Shown here: positions 1 through 8,982 of the stretch, piece by piece
Layout: every line of letters starts with the position of its first letter
How positions within the stretch are numbered: position 1 is the stretch's first letter
From: Thermoflexus sp.
GTDB lineage: Bacteria; Chloroflexota; Anaerolineae; Aggregatilineales; Aggregatilineaceae
NCBI GenBank assembly: GCA_020724465.1
Contig: DYGX01000010.1
Coordinates: 62,001 to 126,000 of the forward strand
DNA length: 64,000 nt
Reading direction: 5' to 3'
Notes under the pieces: model-generated
What the model saw: only the letters and a program-made list of their open reading frames with translations
The model's database searches: none
Told to the model about the DNA's origin: nothing
Made by a program: the position numbers and the translations under genes

Positions 1-170
1 TGGACGGCGGGCGCGTTGTCGCGCTCGACCGTGCCGAGCGGCTGCTCGATCCGCAGACGGGCGATGAGCGGGCGCTGGCGTTCGCGCAGGGGGACTCGAA
101 CGGCCTGCACCACGAAGCGACCAACCGCGCGCGCCCTGGCCGGCCGGCAGTTTCTGCCGAGGAGACGTAA
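1..170 (+). CDS. C-terminal end of an ABC transporter ATP-binding protein (partial), probably FetA-like
   Basis: An open frame enters from the left edge (codons in the frame of base 3) and ends at TAA 168-170, three bases before the next ATG. The visible tail of about 55 residues begins DGGRVVALDRAERLL, which resembles the end of an ABC ATPase, where a Gly-Arg-Val strand is followed by a short helix. The gene directly downstream is a FetB-type permease, and such permeases are normally paired with an ATPase in one operon. No Walker motif is inside the window, so identity rests on context. The last 20 or so residues are Arg/Pro-rich and look like a disordered tail. Confidence 0.6.
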   Translation, partial: DGGRVVALDRAERLLDPQTGDERALAFAQGDSNGLHHEATNRARPGRPAVSAEET

Positions 171-173
171 CCC

Positions 174-995
174 ATGCTCAACGATACCTTTAACACGATT
201 GACGCGGCGCTGGGCAACCTGACGGACCTGCCGCGCATTGGCCTGGCGTTGCTGCTGGTGATCCTCGCGGCGGGGATCTCGCGCTGGCAGCGTGCCGATC
301 TGGAGCGCGACCTGGCTGTCGCAGCGGCGCGTGCCTTCGTGCAGTTGATCGCCATCGGCTATTTACTTGAGGTGATCTTCAACCAGGACAACCCGCTCTG
401 GACGACGGCGCTGCTGGCCGTGATGATCGGGATCGCGGCGCGGACCGCGGGCCGTCGCGGGCGGCAGACCCCGGCGGCCTCGCGCGTGGCGCTGCTGTCG
501 ATCGGCATCGGCTCGGTGCTAACCCTGGCCGTGCTGATCGTCGCCGGGGTGTTCGACTACACCCCGCAGGCGATCATCCCGATTGGCGGCATGATCATCG
601 GCAACGCCATGACGGTCGCCGCGCAGGTGATGGATCGCATGGCCGTAGATCTGCACGACCAGCGTGCCCTGATCGAGTCGAGGCTGGCGCTGGGTGCCAC
701 CAGCCGTCAGGCGTCGCACCAGCAGTTTCGCCGCGCCCTGCGCAACGCCATGATCCCGCACATCGACACAACCAAGACGACCGGACTGATCAAGCTGCCT
801 GGCGCCATGACCGGCATGATTCTGGCGGGCGCGTCGCCGCTCGCCGCCGTCCAGCTTCAACTGATCGTGATGTACATGCTTGTGGGGGCGGTGACATTCA
901 CCGGGCTGATCGCGGCCTACCTGACGTACCGCGCCTTCTTCACCGGCGCGCACCAGCTCAAGGCGCTGGCGCCATCGTCCGGTGCCGCTGCCTGA
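174..995 (+). CDS. fetB: FetB/YbbM-family ABC transporter permease (UPF0014)
   Basis: 273-residue integral membrane protein of the FetB (UPF0014) family, whose E. coli member takes part in iron export; other members are annotated only as putative metal-resistance permeases. The family signatures are present: IPIGGMIIGNAM (about 135-146), the ExRLALGA segment (168-175) and KTTGLIKLPGAMTGMI (201-216) followed by LAGASP. About seven hydrophobic segments span the length, typical for the family. The start ATG lies three bases after the stop of the preceding ATPase remnant, so the two are translationally linked. Substrate (iron or another metal) cannot be read from the sequence. Confidence 0.85.
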   Translation: MLNDTFNTIDAALGNLTDLPRIGLALLLVILAAGISRWQRADLERDLAVAAARAFVQLIAIGYLLEVIFNQDNPLWTTALLAVMIGIAARTAGRRGRQTPAASRVALLSIGIGSVLTLAVLIVAGVFDYTPQAIIPIGGMIIGNAMTVAAQVMDRMAVDLHDQRALIESRLALGATSRQASHQQFRRALRNAMIPHIDTTKTTGLIKLPGAMTGMILAGASPLAAVQLQLIVMYMLVGAVTFTGLIAAYLTYRAFFTGAHQLKALAPSSGAAA

Positions 996-1005
996 GCGCG
1001 AGCGG

Positions 1006-2814
1006 TCAGGGTTCGCTCACCAGAAAGATGCAGCTTCCCTCTTCTTCGGGGTTGTCGGTCGACGGGCCGTAGAGCTGCCTGCCGTCGTAGACCGGTTCTG
1101 TCCACGTCACGCGGTAGCTGACGGCGTGCTCGCCTGCGTCCAGCGGCCCGACGGGATAGCGCCAGGTGATCGTCCACAGATTGCCGCGCCGCTCGGGCTG
1201 GCCGGTGTAGTCGCGCCAGTTGCGCAGAGGCTCGCCATCGAGCTGCACTTCGTAACGGGCGCGCTCGACGTGATCCTGGAGCAGCGCGAACCGGTTGGCC
1301 GACCAGCTCCAGACGATCAGAATGGTGTCGGCGGTGGTGGCGTGTGGGGGCTCGACCCCGGCCGCCCGGCAGGCGGCAGGGATGATCACGGCGCCTTGTG
1401 GTGTGCTGGTGGCCGGGCCGGGTGGGGCGAGCGTTGGCGACAGCACCGCGATCGGCGTTGAACTGGGGCGCAGGGCGAGTGCCGCCGCAGCGCCGGCGGT
1501 CGCCGTGGCGGCCCGTGTCGCGGTTGGGGCCGGGGTGTGTGTCGGCGCCGCGCCCGACTCGATCAGGCTGAGGGCGGTCGCCGTCAGCAACAGGGCCTCA
1601 CCCTCGGTCTGCGGGGTGAGCGGCGGGCCGGCGGCGGTCTGGGTAGCTTCGATCGCCATCTGGGTTTGCCCGACCGCCAGCGTTTCCAGCGCGATCTGAG
1701 TCTGGTCGAGCGCCACCGCGCTCAGGGCGATGCGGGTCTGCTCACCGGCGATATCGGTCGGCGCGGGTGCGTTGCGGGTCAGCAGCACGATCGCCGCCGC
1801 TCCAAGCAACACCCCCACCGTTCCCAACGCGCCGGCCAGCGCCCAGGGCGGGCGAATATGCCGCGCGGTGGTGCGGCGCGCCAGGCCGCTGTCCGGCGTG
1901 AGCGGCCCGATCGGGGTCGGCTGGGACGACACAGGCACGGTGAAGAAGCCTGTCTGCTCGCCGGTCGCCCCGGCGATGGCGGCGCGAAACGCTTCGGCGA
2001 AATCGCCCGCCGTGGGATATCGCTCGTCGGGGGTTTTCGCCAGCGCGCGCGCCAGCACCAAGGCTGCCGTTTGGGGCATATCCGGGCGCTGATAATGCGG
2101 CGGGATTGGCTCTTCGTTGAGGTGCTTGTGCATTAGCGCGTAGGGGGTGGGCGCCTCGAACGGCGGGTGCCCGGTGCACAGCGCGTAGGTCAAGACCGCC
2201 AGCGCGTACTGGTCGGTCGCCGGCCCGACCGGTTCGCCCCTCCACTGTTCGGGCGCCATGTACGCGGGTGTGCCCATCGAGACGCCCGTCCCGGTCAGAG
2301 ACTCGGTTGCTTCGACCAGCTTGGCGATGCCGAAGTCCACCAGGTAGGCGCTGCCAAAGTCGTCGAACATGACGTTGCTGGGCTTGATGTCGCGGTGGAT
2401 AACGCCCTGGCTGTGCGCGTAGTCCAGCGCGCTGGCGAGCTGCGCCAGCAGATCCGCCACTTCGCCCAGCGACGGCAGGGGCGCGCCGGTCTTACCTTGC
2501 TGGCGCATGCGGTCGGCCAGCGTGCCCCCGGTCAGATAGCGCATCACGACGTAGCTGGTGCCGTCCTCGGTGCCATGATCGTAGATCGGCACGATATGGC
2601 TATGCTCCAGCGCGGCGGCGGTTTCGGCTTCGCGGTTGAACCGCTCCAGATAACCGGGCTGCTGAGCCAGCGCGGGCGTCAGGATCTTGATAGCAACCGA
2701 CCGTTTGAGGCTGGGCTGGAAAGCGCGATAGACTGCACCCATCCCACCCAGGCCCAGCAATTCTTGCAGCTCGTACTGGCCGATTGTCTGCCCGGCTAGG
2801 CTCTGGATGCCCAC
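1006..2814 (-). CDS. PknB-type serine/threonine protein kinase with membrane anchor
   Basis: Eukaryote-type kinase. Counting from the GTG at 2814 (preceded by GGGGAG; a TTG at 2829 is the alternative), the glycine loop GLGGMGAVY is at 21-29, the ATP lysine at 43, the catalytic HRDIKPSN at 140-147, DFG at 160-162 and APE at 187-189, so the kinase should be active. A single transmembrane helix at about 325-345 places the kinase in the cytosol and the rest outside. Outside, residues 358-393 hold a repeating segment built on QTxIAL units, then a Thr/Pro/Ala linker and a beta-rich C-terminal domain of about 100 residues that I do not recognise (no PASTA repeat). It points away from the downstream plus-strand gene, so the two genes are divergent. 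Confidence 0.92.
   Translation of the reverse strand: MGIQSLAGQTIGQYELQELLGLGGMGAVYRAFQPSLKRSVAIKILTPALAQQPGYLERFNREAETAAALEHSHIVPIYDHGTEDGTSYVVMRYLTGGTLADRMRQQGKTGAPLPSLGEVADLLAQLASALDYAHSQGVIHRDIKPSNVMFDDFGSAYLVDFGIAKLVEATESLTGTGVSMGTPAYMAPEQWRGEPVGPATDQYALAVLTYALCTGHPPFEAPTPYALMHKHLNEEPIPPHYQRPDMPQTAALVLARALAKTPDERYPTAGDFAEAFRAAIAGATGEQTGFFTVPVSSQPTPIGPLTPDSGLARRTTARHIRPPWALAGALGTVGVLLGAAAIVLLTRNAPAPTDIAGEQTRIALSAVALDQTQIALETLAVGQTQMAIEATQTAAGPPLTPQTEGEALLLTATALSLIESGAAPTHTPAPTATRAATATAGAAAALALRPSSTPIAVLSPTLAPPGPATSTPQGAVIIPAACRAAGVEPPHATTADTILIVWSWSANRFALLQDHVERARYEVQLDGEPLRNWRDYTGQPERRGNLWTITWRYPVGPLDAGEHAVSYRVTWTEPVYDGRQLYGPSTDNPEEEGSCIFLVSEP
1636..1743 (-). repeat. Repeated QTxIAL-type segment in the kinase ectodomain
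   Basis: Within the kinase gene, three or four imperfect units of about 14 residues (QTRIALSAVALD, QTQIALETLAVG, QTQMAIEATQ) follow the membrane helix. The spacing suggests an amphipathic helix or coiled coil that could help dimerise the receptor. This is a protein-level repeat; the DNA units have diverged. Confidence 0.6.
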
Positions 2815-2935
2815 GACGTCTCCCCACAAGTTGCAGTCAGGTCCAAGGATACACTACACTGGCAGGCAGTGTGGCGGCTGCGCATTGTGTCTGCCAACCT
2901 TGTTCATAAAGAGATTGTACACGCAAGCATCGACG

Positions 2936-4234
2936 ATGCACGCTACCGGGCGAATTCAATTGCTGCGCGGCTATCCCTGGCGGGCTGTTTTGCTGGCGAT
3001 GGCCGGGATGGCGCTTGCGCTGCTGAGCGGCGGCGCGGCCATCAATGCCGCGTTCGACTGGCGGATGAGCCAGATTGACCCGCGCTATACCGCTTTGTCC
3101 GGCACGTGCTACTATGCCGGTGACGCTCGCAACTACATGCGGATCGCGCTCAACGGCTACAGTGACTACGACCCGGCGCTGCTTCCCCCGCACTACACCC
3201 AGCTCAACGACCGGAGCTGGTGGCCGCTGTTTCCGGCCCTGGCGTCGGGGGTGATCGCGCTGGGGGGCGGGCCGTGCAGCGGGCAGGTCGTCAACGCGAT
3301 CGCGTTTGTGCTGCTGGTGCCTATCTTTCAGGCGCTGACCGGGGAGCGGCGTGCTCTCCCGCTGCTGGCCCTGGCCGCGCTGCCGTTTGGCGCATGGCTG
3401 TATGTCGGCGGGGCGGATTCGCTTTTCCTGCTGGCGAGCGGCGCGCTGGTGCTGGCGGCGCGCGCTGCCGCGCGCCGCCCCCGCGCGGCGGCGGTGGTCG
3501 CGCTGGTGCTTGGTGTCGTGGTGGGTCTGCTCAAGCCGAACGGCCTGACGCTGATCCCCGCACTGGGCGTGTGGTCGCTGGGTCTGACGGCGGCGCGGGT
3601 GTGGTTGCGCCCCGCCGATGACCCGCGCCCGCTGTACCGGATCGTGCTGGAAGACTCCAGCCCGGCCTGGGCGCCGCTGATGGCCGCACTGGGGATCGTG
3701 CTGGGAACTGCCGCCTGGCTCTACCAGACCAGCGGGCACTACCCGCTGTGGCCGTTGATGATCCAGCGCACGCTGTGGTGGGATGAGTTCCTGGCATGGA
3801 GTCCCGCCTCGTTTGCCTACACCTTTCGCACGGCGCTGGTGTTCGCCTGGCACGATCTGCTGAATATGAACGAGCTGCAGCGAATGGTCGAGCTGGCGGC
3901 GATGCTGTTTCTGCTGGCGCTGGGGTTCAGCCGGCTGTTGCCGCACTGGCCGGGCGGCGAGCGGATTCCCGTGCCGTTCCACTGGCGCGTGGGCATCCTG
4001 ACGCTGCTGGTGGTGATGTTCGCCACCGGCCAATCGCACGCGCTGGAACGCTACGCCGCGTCGAACGTCTTTGTGGTGCTGGCCTGGCACCGGTTGGTGT
4101 TTGGCCTGCCGGGGCGTCCGCTGGACTGGCGGCCGGTATCCTTTGCCGGACTGCTACGCTGGGTGTGGCTGCTGGCCGGTCCGGTGTTGTGGGCGCTGGC
4201 GTTTCTGCTGCTCGGCTGGGAGCCGCTGGCCTAG
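2936..4234 (+). CDS. Polytopic membrane protein, PIG-V/GT39-like glycosyltransferase
   Basis: 432-residue protein with about ten hydrophobic segments. After the first helix comes an extracytoplasmic loop with Asp and Tyr residues (GDARNYMRIALNGYSDYDP), then WPLFPAL, then GGADSLFLLASGAL, then KPNGLTLIPAL. These match the order of motifs in PIG-V-like mannosyltransferases (D in loop 1, FPLYP, SES/F, RSNG), so a lipid-linked sugar transferase is likely. I chose the ATG at 2936 because the frame upstream of it (open to 2807) overlaps the divergent kinase gene and is Cys/Arg-rich. The LCP gene follows after 31 bases on the same strand, suggesting a shared role in envelope glycan assembly. The sugar and acceptor are unknown. 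Confidence 0.6.
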   Translation: MHATGRIQLLRGYPWRAVLLAMAGMALALLSGGAAINAAFDWRMSQIDPRYTALSGTCYYAGDARNYMRIALNGYSDYDPALLPPHYTQLNDRSWWPLFPALASGVIALGGGPCSGQVVNAIAFVLLVPIFQALTGERRALPLLALAALPFGAWLYVGGADSLFLLASGALVLAARAAARRPRAAAVVALVLGVVVGLLKPNGLTLIPALGVWSLGLTAARVWLRPADDPRPLYRIVLEDSSPAWAPLMAALGIVLGTAAWLYQTSGHYPLWPLMIQRTLWWDEFLAWSPASFAYTFRTALVFAWHDLLNMNELQRMVELAAMLFLLALGFSRLLPHWPGGERIPVPFHWRVGILTLLVVMFATGQSHALERYAASNVFVVLAWHRLVFGLPGRPLDWRPVSFAGLLRWVWLLAGPVLWALAFLLLGWEPLA

Positions 4235-4265
4235 CTCTGACCCGCCGCCGTGAAGGGAAGCCCGG

Positions 4266-5894
4266 ATGACCTGCCGTCCTGATCGTCGCGCGTGGTGTGG
4301 AGTACTGGCGCTGCTGGTTGTCGTGGCGGCGCTTGGCGCGCCCGTCGCGATCGGTCTGGCACAGGCGCCGCCGACCCCGCCGCCGACCCCGTCGCCGCGG
4401 CCCACTCAGGCGCCGCCGACTCCGACGCCCACGCCGGTTATCCCCATTCCGCCGCCGGTTGAGCTGCTCGACACGGATCCGGCTGTCGACAACATCCTGC
4501 TGCTTGGCGCCGATACAACGATGACCAGCGAGCACGCGCGGACGGACGTGGTGATCGTGGTCTCGATCAACCGCCGTGCCGGCAGCGTCGCGATGTGGCA
4601 TGTCCCGCGCGATCTGTTCATTTATATCCCCGGCCACACGATGGATCGCGTCAACCTGGTCTACCAGTACGGCGCGCGAGACGGCGGGCCGGAAGCCGCG
4701 TTCAAGCTGCTGCAAGAGACCTTTCTGTACAATTTTGGCCTGCAGATCGACCATTACGCGCTCATCAACTTTTCCGATTTCCAGACGATTATCGCCAGGC
4801 TGGGCGGGCTGACGATCAGCGTTGACTGCGCGCTGCAGGACTGGCGGCTGATCGACCCGTCGCTCGATCCGGCGCTGGAAGAAAGCTGGGAGCTATACAC
4901 CCTGCCGATTGGACGGCGGACGCTCTCGCCGGAAATGGCGCTCTGGTACGTCCGCAGCCGCCAGTCGACCAGCGACTTCGATCGCGGGCGGCGCCAGATG
5001 GACGTGCTGCGCGCCATCTGGCAGCAAGCGCGCGAGCGCGGGCTGTTAGAGCAGGTCACCGAACTGGGGCCGGAGCTGCTCGCCCTGGTCGAGACGGATA
5101 TGACCCTGGGCGATCTGCTCGGCTATGTGCCGCTGGCGATCGCGCTGGAGCCATCCCAGATCGCCCGCTACACCGGCTCGCCCGGTGTCGAATACCAGGG
5201 CTTTCTGACGCCGGACGATGGGCGGGCGGTCCAGCTCCCCGTGCGCGCCGCGCTGCTCCCCTTGCTGCGCGATTTTCTCACGCCGCCCACCGACAACCGT
5301 CTGCGCCGGGCCGCGGTTAGCGTGGAGATCGCGGATGCGTCCTACCTCTACGCCGGGCTGGCCGAGGTGGCCGCAGATCGTCTGGCGTGGGCCGGGTACG
5401 CGGCGCGCGTGGTGGACGACGGTCCGACCGTCCGCCGCGAGGGCAGCGTGATCTATGACTATACCGGCCTGAGCAAGGGCAGCGCGCTGCCAGAGCTGCT
5501 GCACCTGCTGCGCATGGATGAGACACAGGTTGTCCACCAGCCCGATCCCAACCGCACGGTCGATTTCCGCGTCGAGATCGGCGCGCGCTACAACGCGTGC
5601 GTCCTGGCGGACACGGCTCAAGAAGCCGGCGCGCCCACGCCGGCCCCCAGCGCGACGCCGGCATCGTGCTGGCTGCGTTTCACGGCGGAAGTCAATATGC
5701 GCCTGGGTCCGGGAACGGACTGGCCCGCCATCGACACCACCACGCCCGGTCTCAGCCTGCCGGCTCTGGGACGCACTGCTGATGGAAGCTGGTGGCAGGC
5801 GCGGCTGGACGGCCAGCTTGGCTGGTTTTCGGGGACGATCACAACGGTCGAGGTGGCGGGTGCGTGCGACGACGTGCCCGTGATCGAGCCGTAG
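4266..5894 (+). CDS. LytR-CpsA-Psr (LCP) family protein with LytR_C and SH3b-like C-terminal modules
   Basis: 542 residues. A signal or anchor helix (about 11-32) is followed by a Pro/Thr linker, then the LCP catalytic domain (about 75-270) with GADTT, the RTD (92-94) and VPRDL (113-117) motifs and a later R-S-R/DFDRGRRQ segment that bind the polyprenyl pyrophosphate. LCP enzymes transfer glycopolymers from undecaprenyl pyrophosphate to peptidoglycan outside the membrane. Residues about 325-435 fit the LytR C-terminal domain, and about 465-535 form an SH3b-like module that may bind cell wall. SD GAAGGGAAG precedes the ATG. It follows the membrane glycosyltransferase by 31 bases and is probably co-transcribed. 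Confidence 0.88.
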   Translation: MTCRPDRRAWCGVLALLVVVAALGAPVAIGLAQAPPTPPPTPSPRPTQAPPTPTPTPVIPIPPPVELLDTDPAVDNILLLGADTTMTSEHARTDVVIVVSINRRAGSVAMWHVPRDLFIYIPGHTMDRVNLVYQYGARDGGPEAAFKLLQETFLYNFGLQIDHYALINFSDFQTIIARLGGLTISVDCALQDWRLIDPSLDPALEESWELYTLPIGRRTLSPEMALWYVRSRQSTSDFDRGRRQMDVLRAIWQQARERGLLEQVTELGPELLALVETDMTLGDLLGYVPLAIALEPSQIARYTGSPGVEYQGFLTPDDGRAVQLPVRAALLPLLRDFLTPPTDNRLRRAAVSVEIADASYLYAGLAEVAADRLAWAGYAARVVDDGPTVRREGSVIYDYTGLSKGSALPELLHLLRMDETQVVHQPDPNRTVDFRVEIGARYNACVLADTAQEAGAPTPAPSATPASCWLRFTAEVNMRLGPGTDWPAIDTTTPGLSLPALGRTADGSWWQARLDGQLGWFSGTITTVEVAGACDDVPVIEP

Positions 5895-5906
5895 CCGGGC
5901 ACCACA

Positions 5907-5930
5907 CGCCCCTGCAGGCAGGCAGGGGCG
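5907..5930. other. Intergenic hairpin between convergent genes
   Basis: A perfect 9-bp stem (CGCCCCTGC at 5907-5915 with its complement at 5922-5930) lies between the ends of the LCP gene and the convergent secreted-protein gene. There is no T-run on either side, so it is at best a weak terminator. The GGGGCGCAGCAAG string next to it resembles the core of the repeat at 20310-20472. Confidence 0.5.
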
Positions 5931-5965
5931 CAGCAAGAGCGGAGCAGAGCGGCCGGGCGAGCGCG

Positions 5966-6928
5966 TCAGGACGGCGGCAGGTCATCCGGCAGCGTGACCG
6001 GCTCGTTGACCGCGCTGAACACGACGCTCTGATTGCTGCGGAAAGCGAGCGACAGCGAGGTATAGGGCGATTGCAGCAGGCTGCCGCTCACCTCTGCGGA
6101 CAGGTCGATCTGCAGGAACTGCGCCAGCAAGTCCCCGGTGTCCGGATGGAGCGCGACGCCCCAGGTGACGCTGCCCGTCTCGGCCAGGCGGTCGAGCAGA
6201 TCGCCGCGCGTGACGAGCGCGTCCTGGCCTTCGGTCAGCGCCAAAAAGCGGCCCTCGAACACGCCGGGCGCCTCAGCCGGGTTCACCGTGACGACATACA
6301 GCTCGCTGGGTGTGGCGCGGTCCAGGTTGAAGGGACGCGGCCCCTCAATCGATTCGGCAGCGTCCAGCCAGGCTTCCGCGTCGACGACGAACGGATCGGC
6401 GCCCTCTTCCAGCAGATAGCGGCTCAGCAGCAGATCGCTGAGGGCCGGGACCTCGCTGGCCTCGCTGTCGGTGAAGCGCGTCCAGGCTTCGGGCAGGGCG
6501 AACGGGCCGGGCGGGTCGGCGTCGAGCATGCCCCGCCAGAACAGCCCATCCGGGGTGCGGGCGATGCTCAGCTCAAGCTCCCAGGCTTCCGGCTCGCGCT
6601 GGCCGTCCTGATCGGTCGAGCCGGTGACGCGGCTGCTGATCTCCAGCGCGATGCGCGCGTTCTCCCGGTTGGCGACGTCGTACTCGCCGGCCAGCGATAG
6701 ATCCCGCTCGCGCTTCTGCCACAGCGCGGCCTGCTGGCCCTGGGCGGTCATGGCGTAGTCGGATGTTTCATCGACCTGAACGTGGTACGACCGCCATGTT
6801 TCGTAGGCGCGGTAGGCTTCGAGAATCTGCTCGCGCGCGTCGTCCTGCGCCTGGGACGGCTGCCCGCCGCCCAGGACAGTCAACGCCAGGGCCAGAATGA
6901 GCGTGATGCGATACAGGTGGCGCTCCAT
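5966..6928 (-). CDS. Secreted protein of unknown function, paralogue of the next gene
   Basis: 320 residues with a clear signal peptide (hydrophobic 9-20, cleavage near SQAQ-DD). The mature part has alternating beta strands and ends with a conserved-looking NEPVTLPDD segment. Composition and layout (N-terminal helix, sheet of long strands with LYVVTV) recall the LppX/LprG-like outer-surface fold that carries lipids, but this is only a resemblance. It begins 13 bases after the stop of the upstream gene (6942-7937), which has the same layout and a similar ending, so the pair looks like a tandem duplication within one operon. No catalytic motif seen. Confidence 0.75.
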   Translation of the reverse strand: MERHLYRITLILALALTVLGGGQPSQAQDDAREQILEAYRAYETWRSYHVQVDETSDYAMTAQGQQAALWQKRERDLSLAGEYDVANRENARIALEISSRVTGSTDQDGQREPEAWELELSIARTPDGLFWRGMLDADPPGPFALPEAWTRFTDSEASEVPALSDLLLSRYLLEEGADPFVVDAEAWLDAAESIEGPRPFNLDRATPSELYVVTVNPAEAPGVFEGRFLALTEGQDALVTRGDLLDRLAETGSVTWGVALHPDTGDLLAQFLQIDLSAEVSGSLLQSPYTSLSLAFRSNQSVVFSAVNEPVTLPDDLPPS

Positions 6929-6941
6929 ACAGCTTGTTCTC

Positions 6942-7937
6942 TCATTCGCCTAGCGGCGGCGCAGTAATCTCGACTGGCTCGTTCAGATCCACCAGCGACA
7001 GCGTCGCGACGCTGTCCTGCGCCAGCGACATCTCGGCACCGGACAGGGTTGGATCGGTGATCATGCTGCCGGGGATGGTGATATCCATCTCCAGCGCGAC
7101 TTCGTATCCGTGGAGCACGCCGGCCTCGTCGTCAACCCAGAGCGTCAGCACGTAGGTCGTGTCGTCGTCGGTGAAGATCAGCTCGATCAGCGCGTCCACG
7201 TCGAACGGCGTGGCCGCTTCGTTAAACATCGCGCGCAGCATCTGTGCATTCGCGCCCGAAAAGGCTTGCGCCGGGTCGAGGGTCAGCCGGTAGCGCGCGA
7301 TAGGAACGCCGTCGAGCGTTTCCGGCTCAAGCGTTTCGGCCCCGATGGTGGCGCTCAGCAAGATCTCGAACATCTCGGCGGAAAATGCCGTGCTGCCCAT
7401 GTTGAGCAGTTGGTCGATGTTGTACAGCTCCATACCGGGGAAGGCACCTGCCCCAGAGGTGACATCCTGCCAGCCTTCCGGGAAGAAGTCGGCCAGCGCG
7501 GGGTCGCTGACCTGCACCCGCAGGTACGCCCGGTCATCCAGCACGATCATCTCGAAGGTTTGCTCGACCGTGAGCGACTGGATCGTCTGGCCCGCCGTGC
7601 TGAGCGTCTGGGTCAGAGTCTGATCCAGGTGGCTGGCGATGTTGTCGTAGCGGTTATCGGGCTGGCGCTCGGTGACGGTGGTTCCCTGCTGGGCGATCTG
7701 CTGGTCGATCTGGAGCGATTGCCCGCCGAGACTGATCCCGATCTGCTGCGTCAGCGCCTGGGTGTGCTCGACGGTATAGGTATCCAGCGTGAAGAAATGG
7801 TCGATCGCGCGCCGCGCGCTGTCCAGCGCCGCCTGCTCACTCGCGCTCAACCCATCCTGCGCCCAGACGGCGCCGGACGGCACAGCCATCAGCGCGAGGA
7901 GCAAAATGGCAAAGAGAGTAGTCCTACACCGCTGCAT
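6942..7937 (-). CDS. Secreted protein of unknown function, LppX/LprG-like in layout
   Basis: 331 residues from the ATG at 7937, chosen because it follows a good Shine-Dalgarno (AAAGGACC) and starts a textbook signal peptide (cleavage near VWAQ-DG); the open frame further upstream is Arg/Pro-rich and unlikely to be translated. The mature protein starts with a helix, is rich in Gln/Thr (QTLTQTLSTAGQTIQ) and contains strand-rich parts such as VDDEAGVLHGYEVALEMDI that resemble bacterial lipid-binding surface proteins. It ends in NEPVEITAPP, similar to the downstream paralogue. Function unknown; it probably acts at the cell surface. Confidence 0.75.
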   Translation of the reverse strand: MQRCRTTLFAILLLALMAVPSGAVWAQDGLSASEQAALDSARRAIDHFFTLDTYTVEHTQALTQQIGISLGGQSLQIDQQIAQQGTTVTERQPDNRYDNIASHLDQTLTQTLSTAGQTIQSLTVEQTFEMIVLDDRAYLRVQVSDPALADFFPEGWQDVTSGAGAFPGMELYNIDQLLNMGSTAFSAEMFEILLSATIGAETLEPETLDGVPIARYRLTLDPAQAFSGANAQMLRAMFNEAATPFDVDALIELIFTDDDTTYVLTLWVDDEAGVLHGYEVALEMDITIPGSMITDPTLSGAEMSLAQDSVATLSLVDLNEPVEITAPPLGE

Positions 7938-8041
7938 GATAGGTCCTTTCGTGGGCGCGCCTGCGCCCGCCTGAACGGTACAGTGATTATAGCGTATTTG
8001 CAGGGCGGGCTGCCCGGCGGGCAGCAGACGGTCGGCGGGCG

Positions 8042-8920
8042 TCAGAACAGCAGCGGCGCGCTGTGCAGGATGAACGCCAGCAGAAAGGCGGCGGCCGCCG
8101 GATCGTCGGGCAGGGTGGGCGAAAATTCCAGCCGGAACATCTGGCCGCGGCGGATCGCGGGAAGACCGGCCAGGGTCGGGTTGTCCCGCAGCCGGGCGAT
8201 CTGGGCGGCTGACCACGCCGGCGAGAGCAGGATCACGTCCGGGGCCAGGCGGGCGAGCGTCTCATCATCGATCTGCCGGTAGTCATCGAATCCGGCTTCG
8301 GCGGCGACATTGCGCGCGCGTACCGCGGCCAGCAGATCGGTGATGAGCGTGTCTCTGCCAAAGGTGTAGCCTTCTGGCGACAGCACGATCACCCGTCGCT
8401 CGGGGCGGTCTTCGAACTTGGCCGCCAGATGCTCCAGCCGCCTTTCCAGGCGCTCCAGCAGCTCAGCGGCGCGGCCATCGCGCCCGGTGGCGTATCCCAG
8501 TGCCGCGATGGCTGCGCGCCAATCATCCAGGCTATTGATGGCGCTGACCTGGAAAACCGGGACCGCGCGCGCCTCGGCAGCGTTGAGCCAGGCCGGATTG
8601 ACTGCCGCGTACAGATCGCTGATCACCAGCAGGCCGACATTCGCCCAGTCCAGCGTGTCCGGCGCGGATAGCGGCTCGGCCTGGCGCAGCAGGGCCGGTT
8701 CCAGGAGCGCGCGCAGTTCGGGACTGTCGCCGACCATAGCAACCGCGAGCGGGCGGGCCGGAACCGTGATGCGGCGCCCGGTGCCGTCGGCGAGGGTGCG
8801 CGGAAACACATCCGGACTCTGCGCGCGGGCCGGCGGGCGTACCGCGTGGGCCACCGCAGCCAGCGCCAGGCCAATGACCAGCCAGGAACGGAAGCGGAAG
8901 CGGTTCATATCCTTTAACAT
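8042..8920 (-). CDS. ABC transporter solute-binding protein, Fe3+-siderophore/cobalamin (Peripla_BP_2) type
   Basis: About 292 residues: a signal peptide ending near ARAQ-SP, then a two-lobe binding protein of the BtuF/FepB class. Recognisable parts are the entry strand (RTLADGTGRRITVPARP), the LGYATGRDGRAAELLERLERRLEHL backbone helix that links the lobes, and LARLAPDVILLSPAW near the end of lobe 2. No permease or ATPase is next to it, so its transporter must be encoded elsewhere. ATGs at 8920 and 8908 are both possible; AAAGGA sits only two bases before the second, so I chose 8920. There is no lipobox cysteine. Confidence 0.75.
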   Translation of the reverse strand: MLKDMNRFRFRSWLVIGLALAAVAHAVRPPARAQSPDVFPRTLADGTGRRITVPARPLAVAMVGDSPELRALLEPALLRQAEPLSAPDTLDWANVGLLVISDLYAAVNPAWLNAAEARAVPVFQVSAINSLDDWRAAIAALGYATGRDGRAAELLERLERRLEHLAAKFEDRPERRVIVLSPEGYTFGRDTLITDLLAAVRARNVAAEAGFDDYRQIDDETLARLAPDVILLSPAWSAAQIARLRDNPTLAGLPAIRRGQMFRLEFSPTLPDDPAAAAFLLAFILHSAPLLF

Positions 8921-8982
8921 GACACACGCGCCCGGACTGCCACGAGCAGATCCGGGCGCAGCGACTGGCACGCGCCGGGCGC

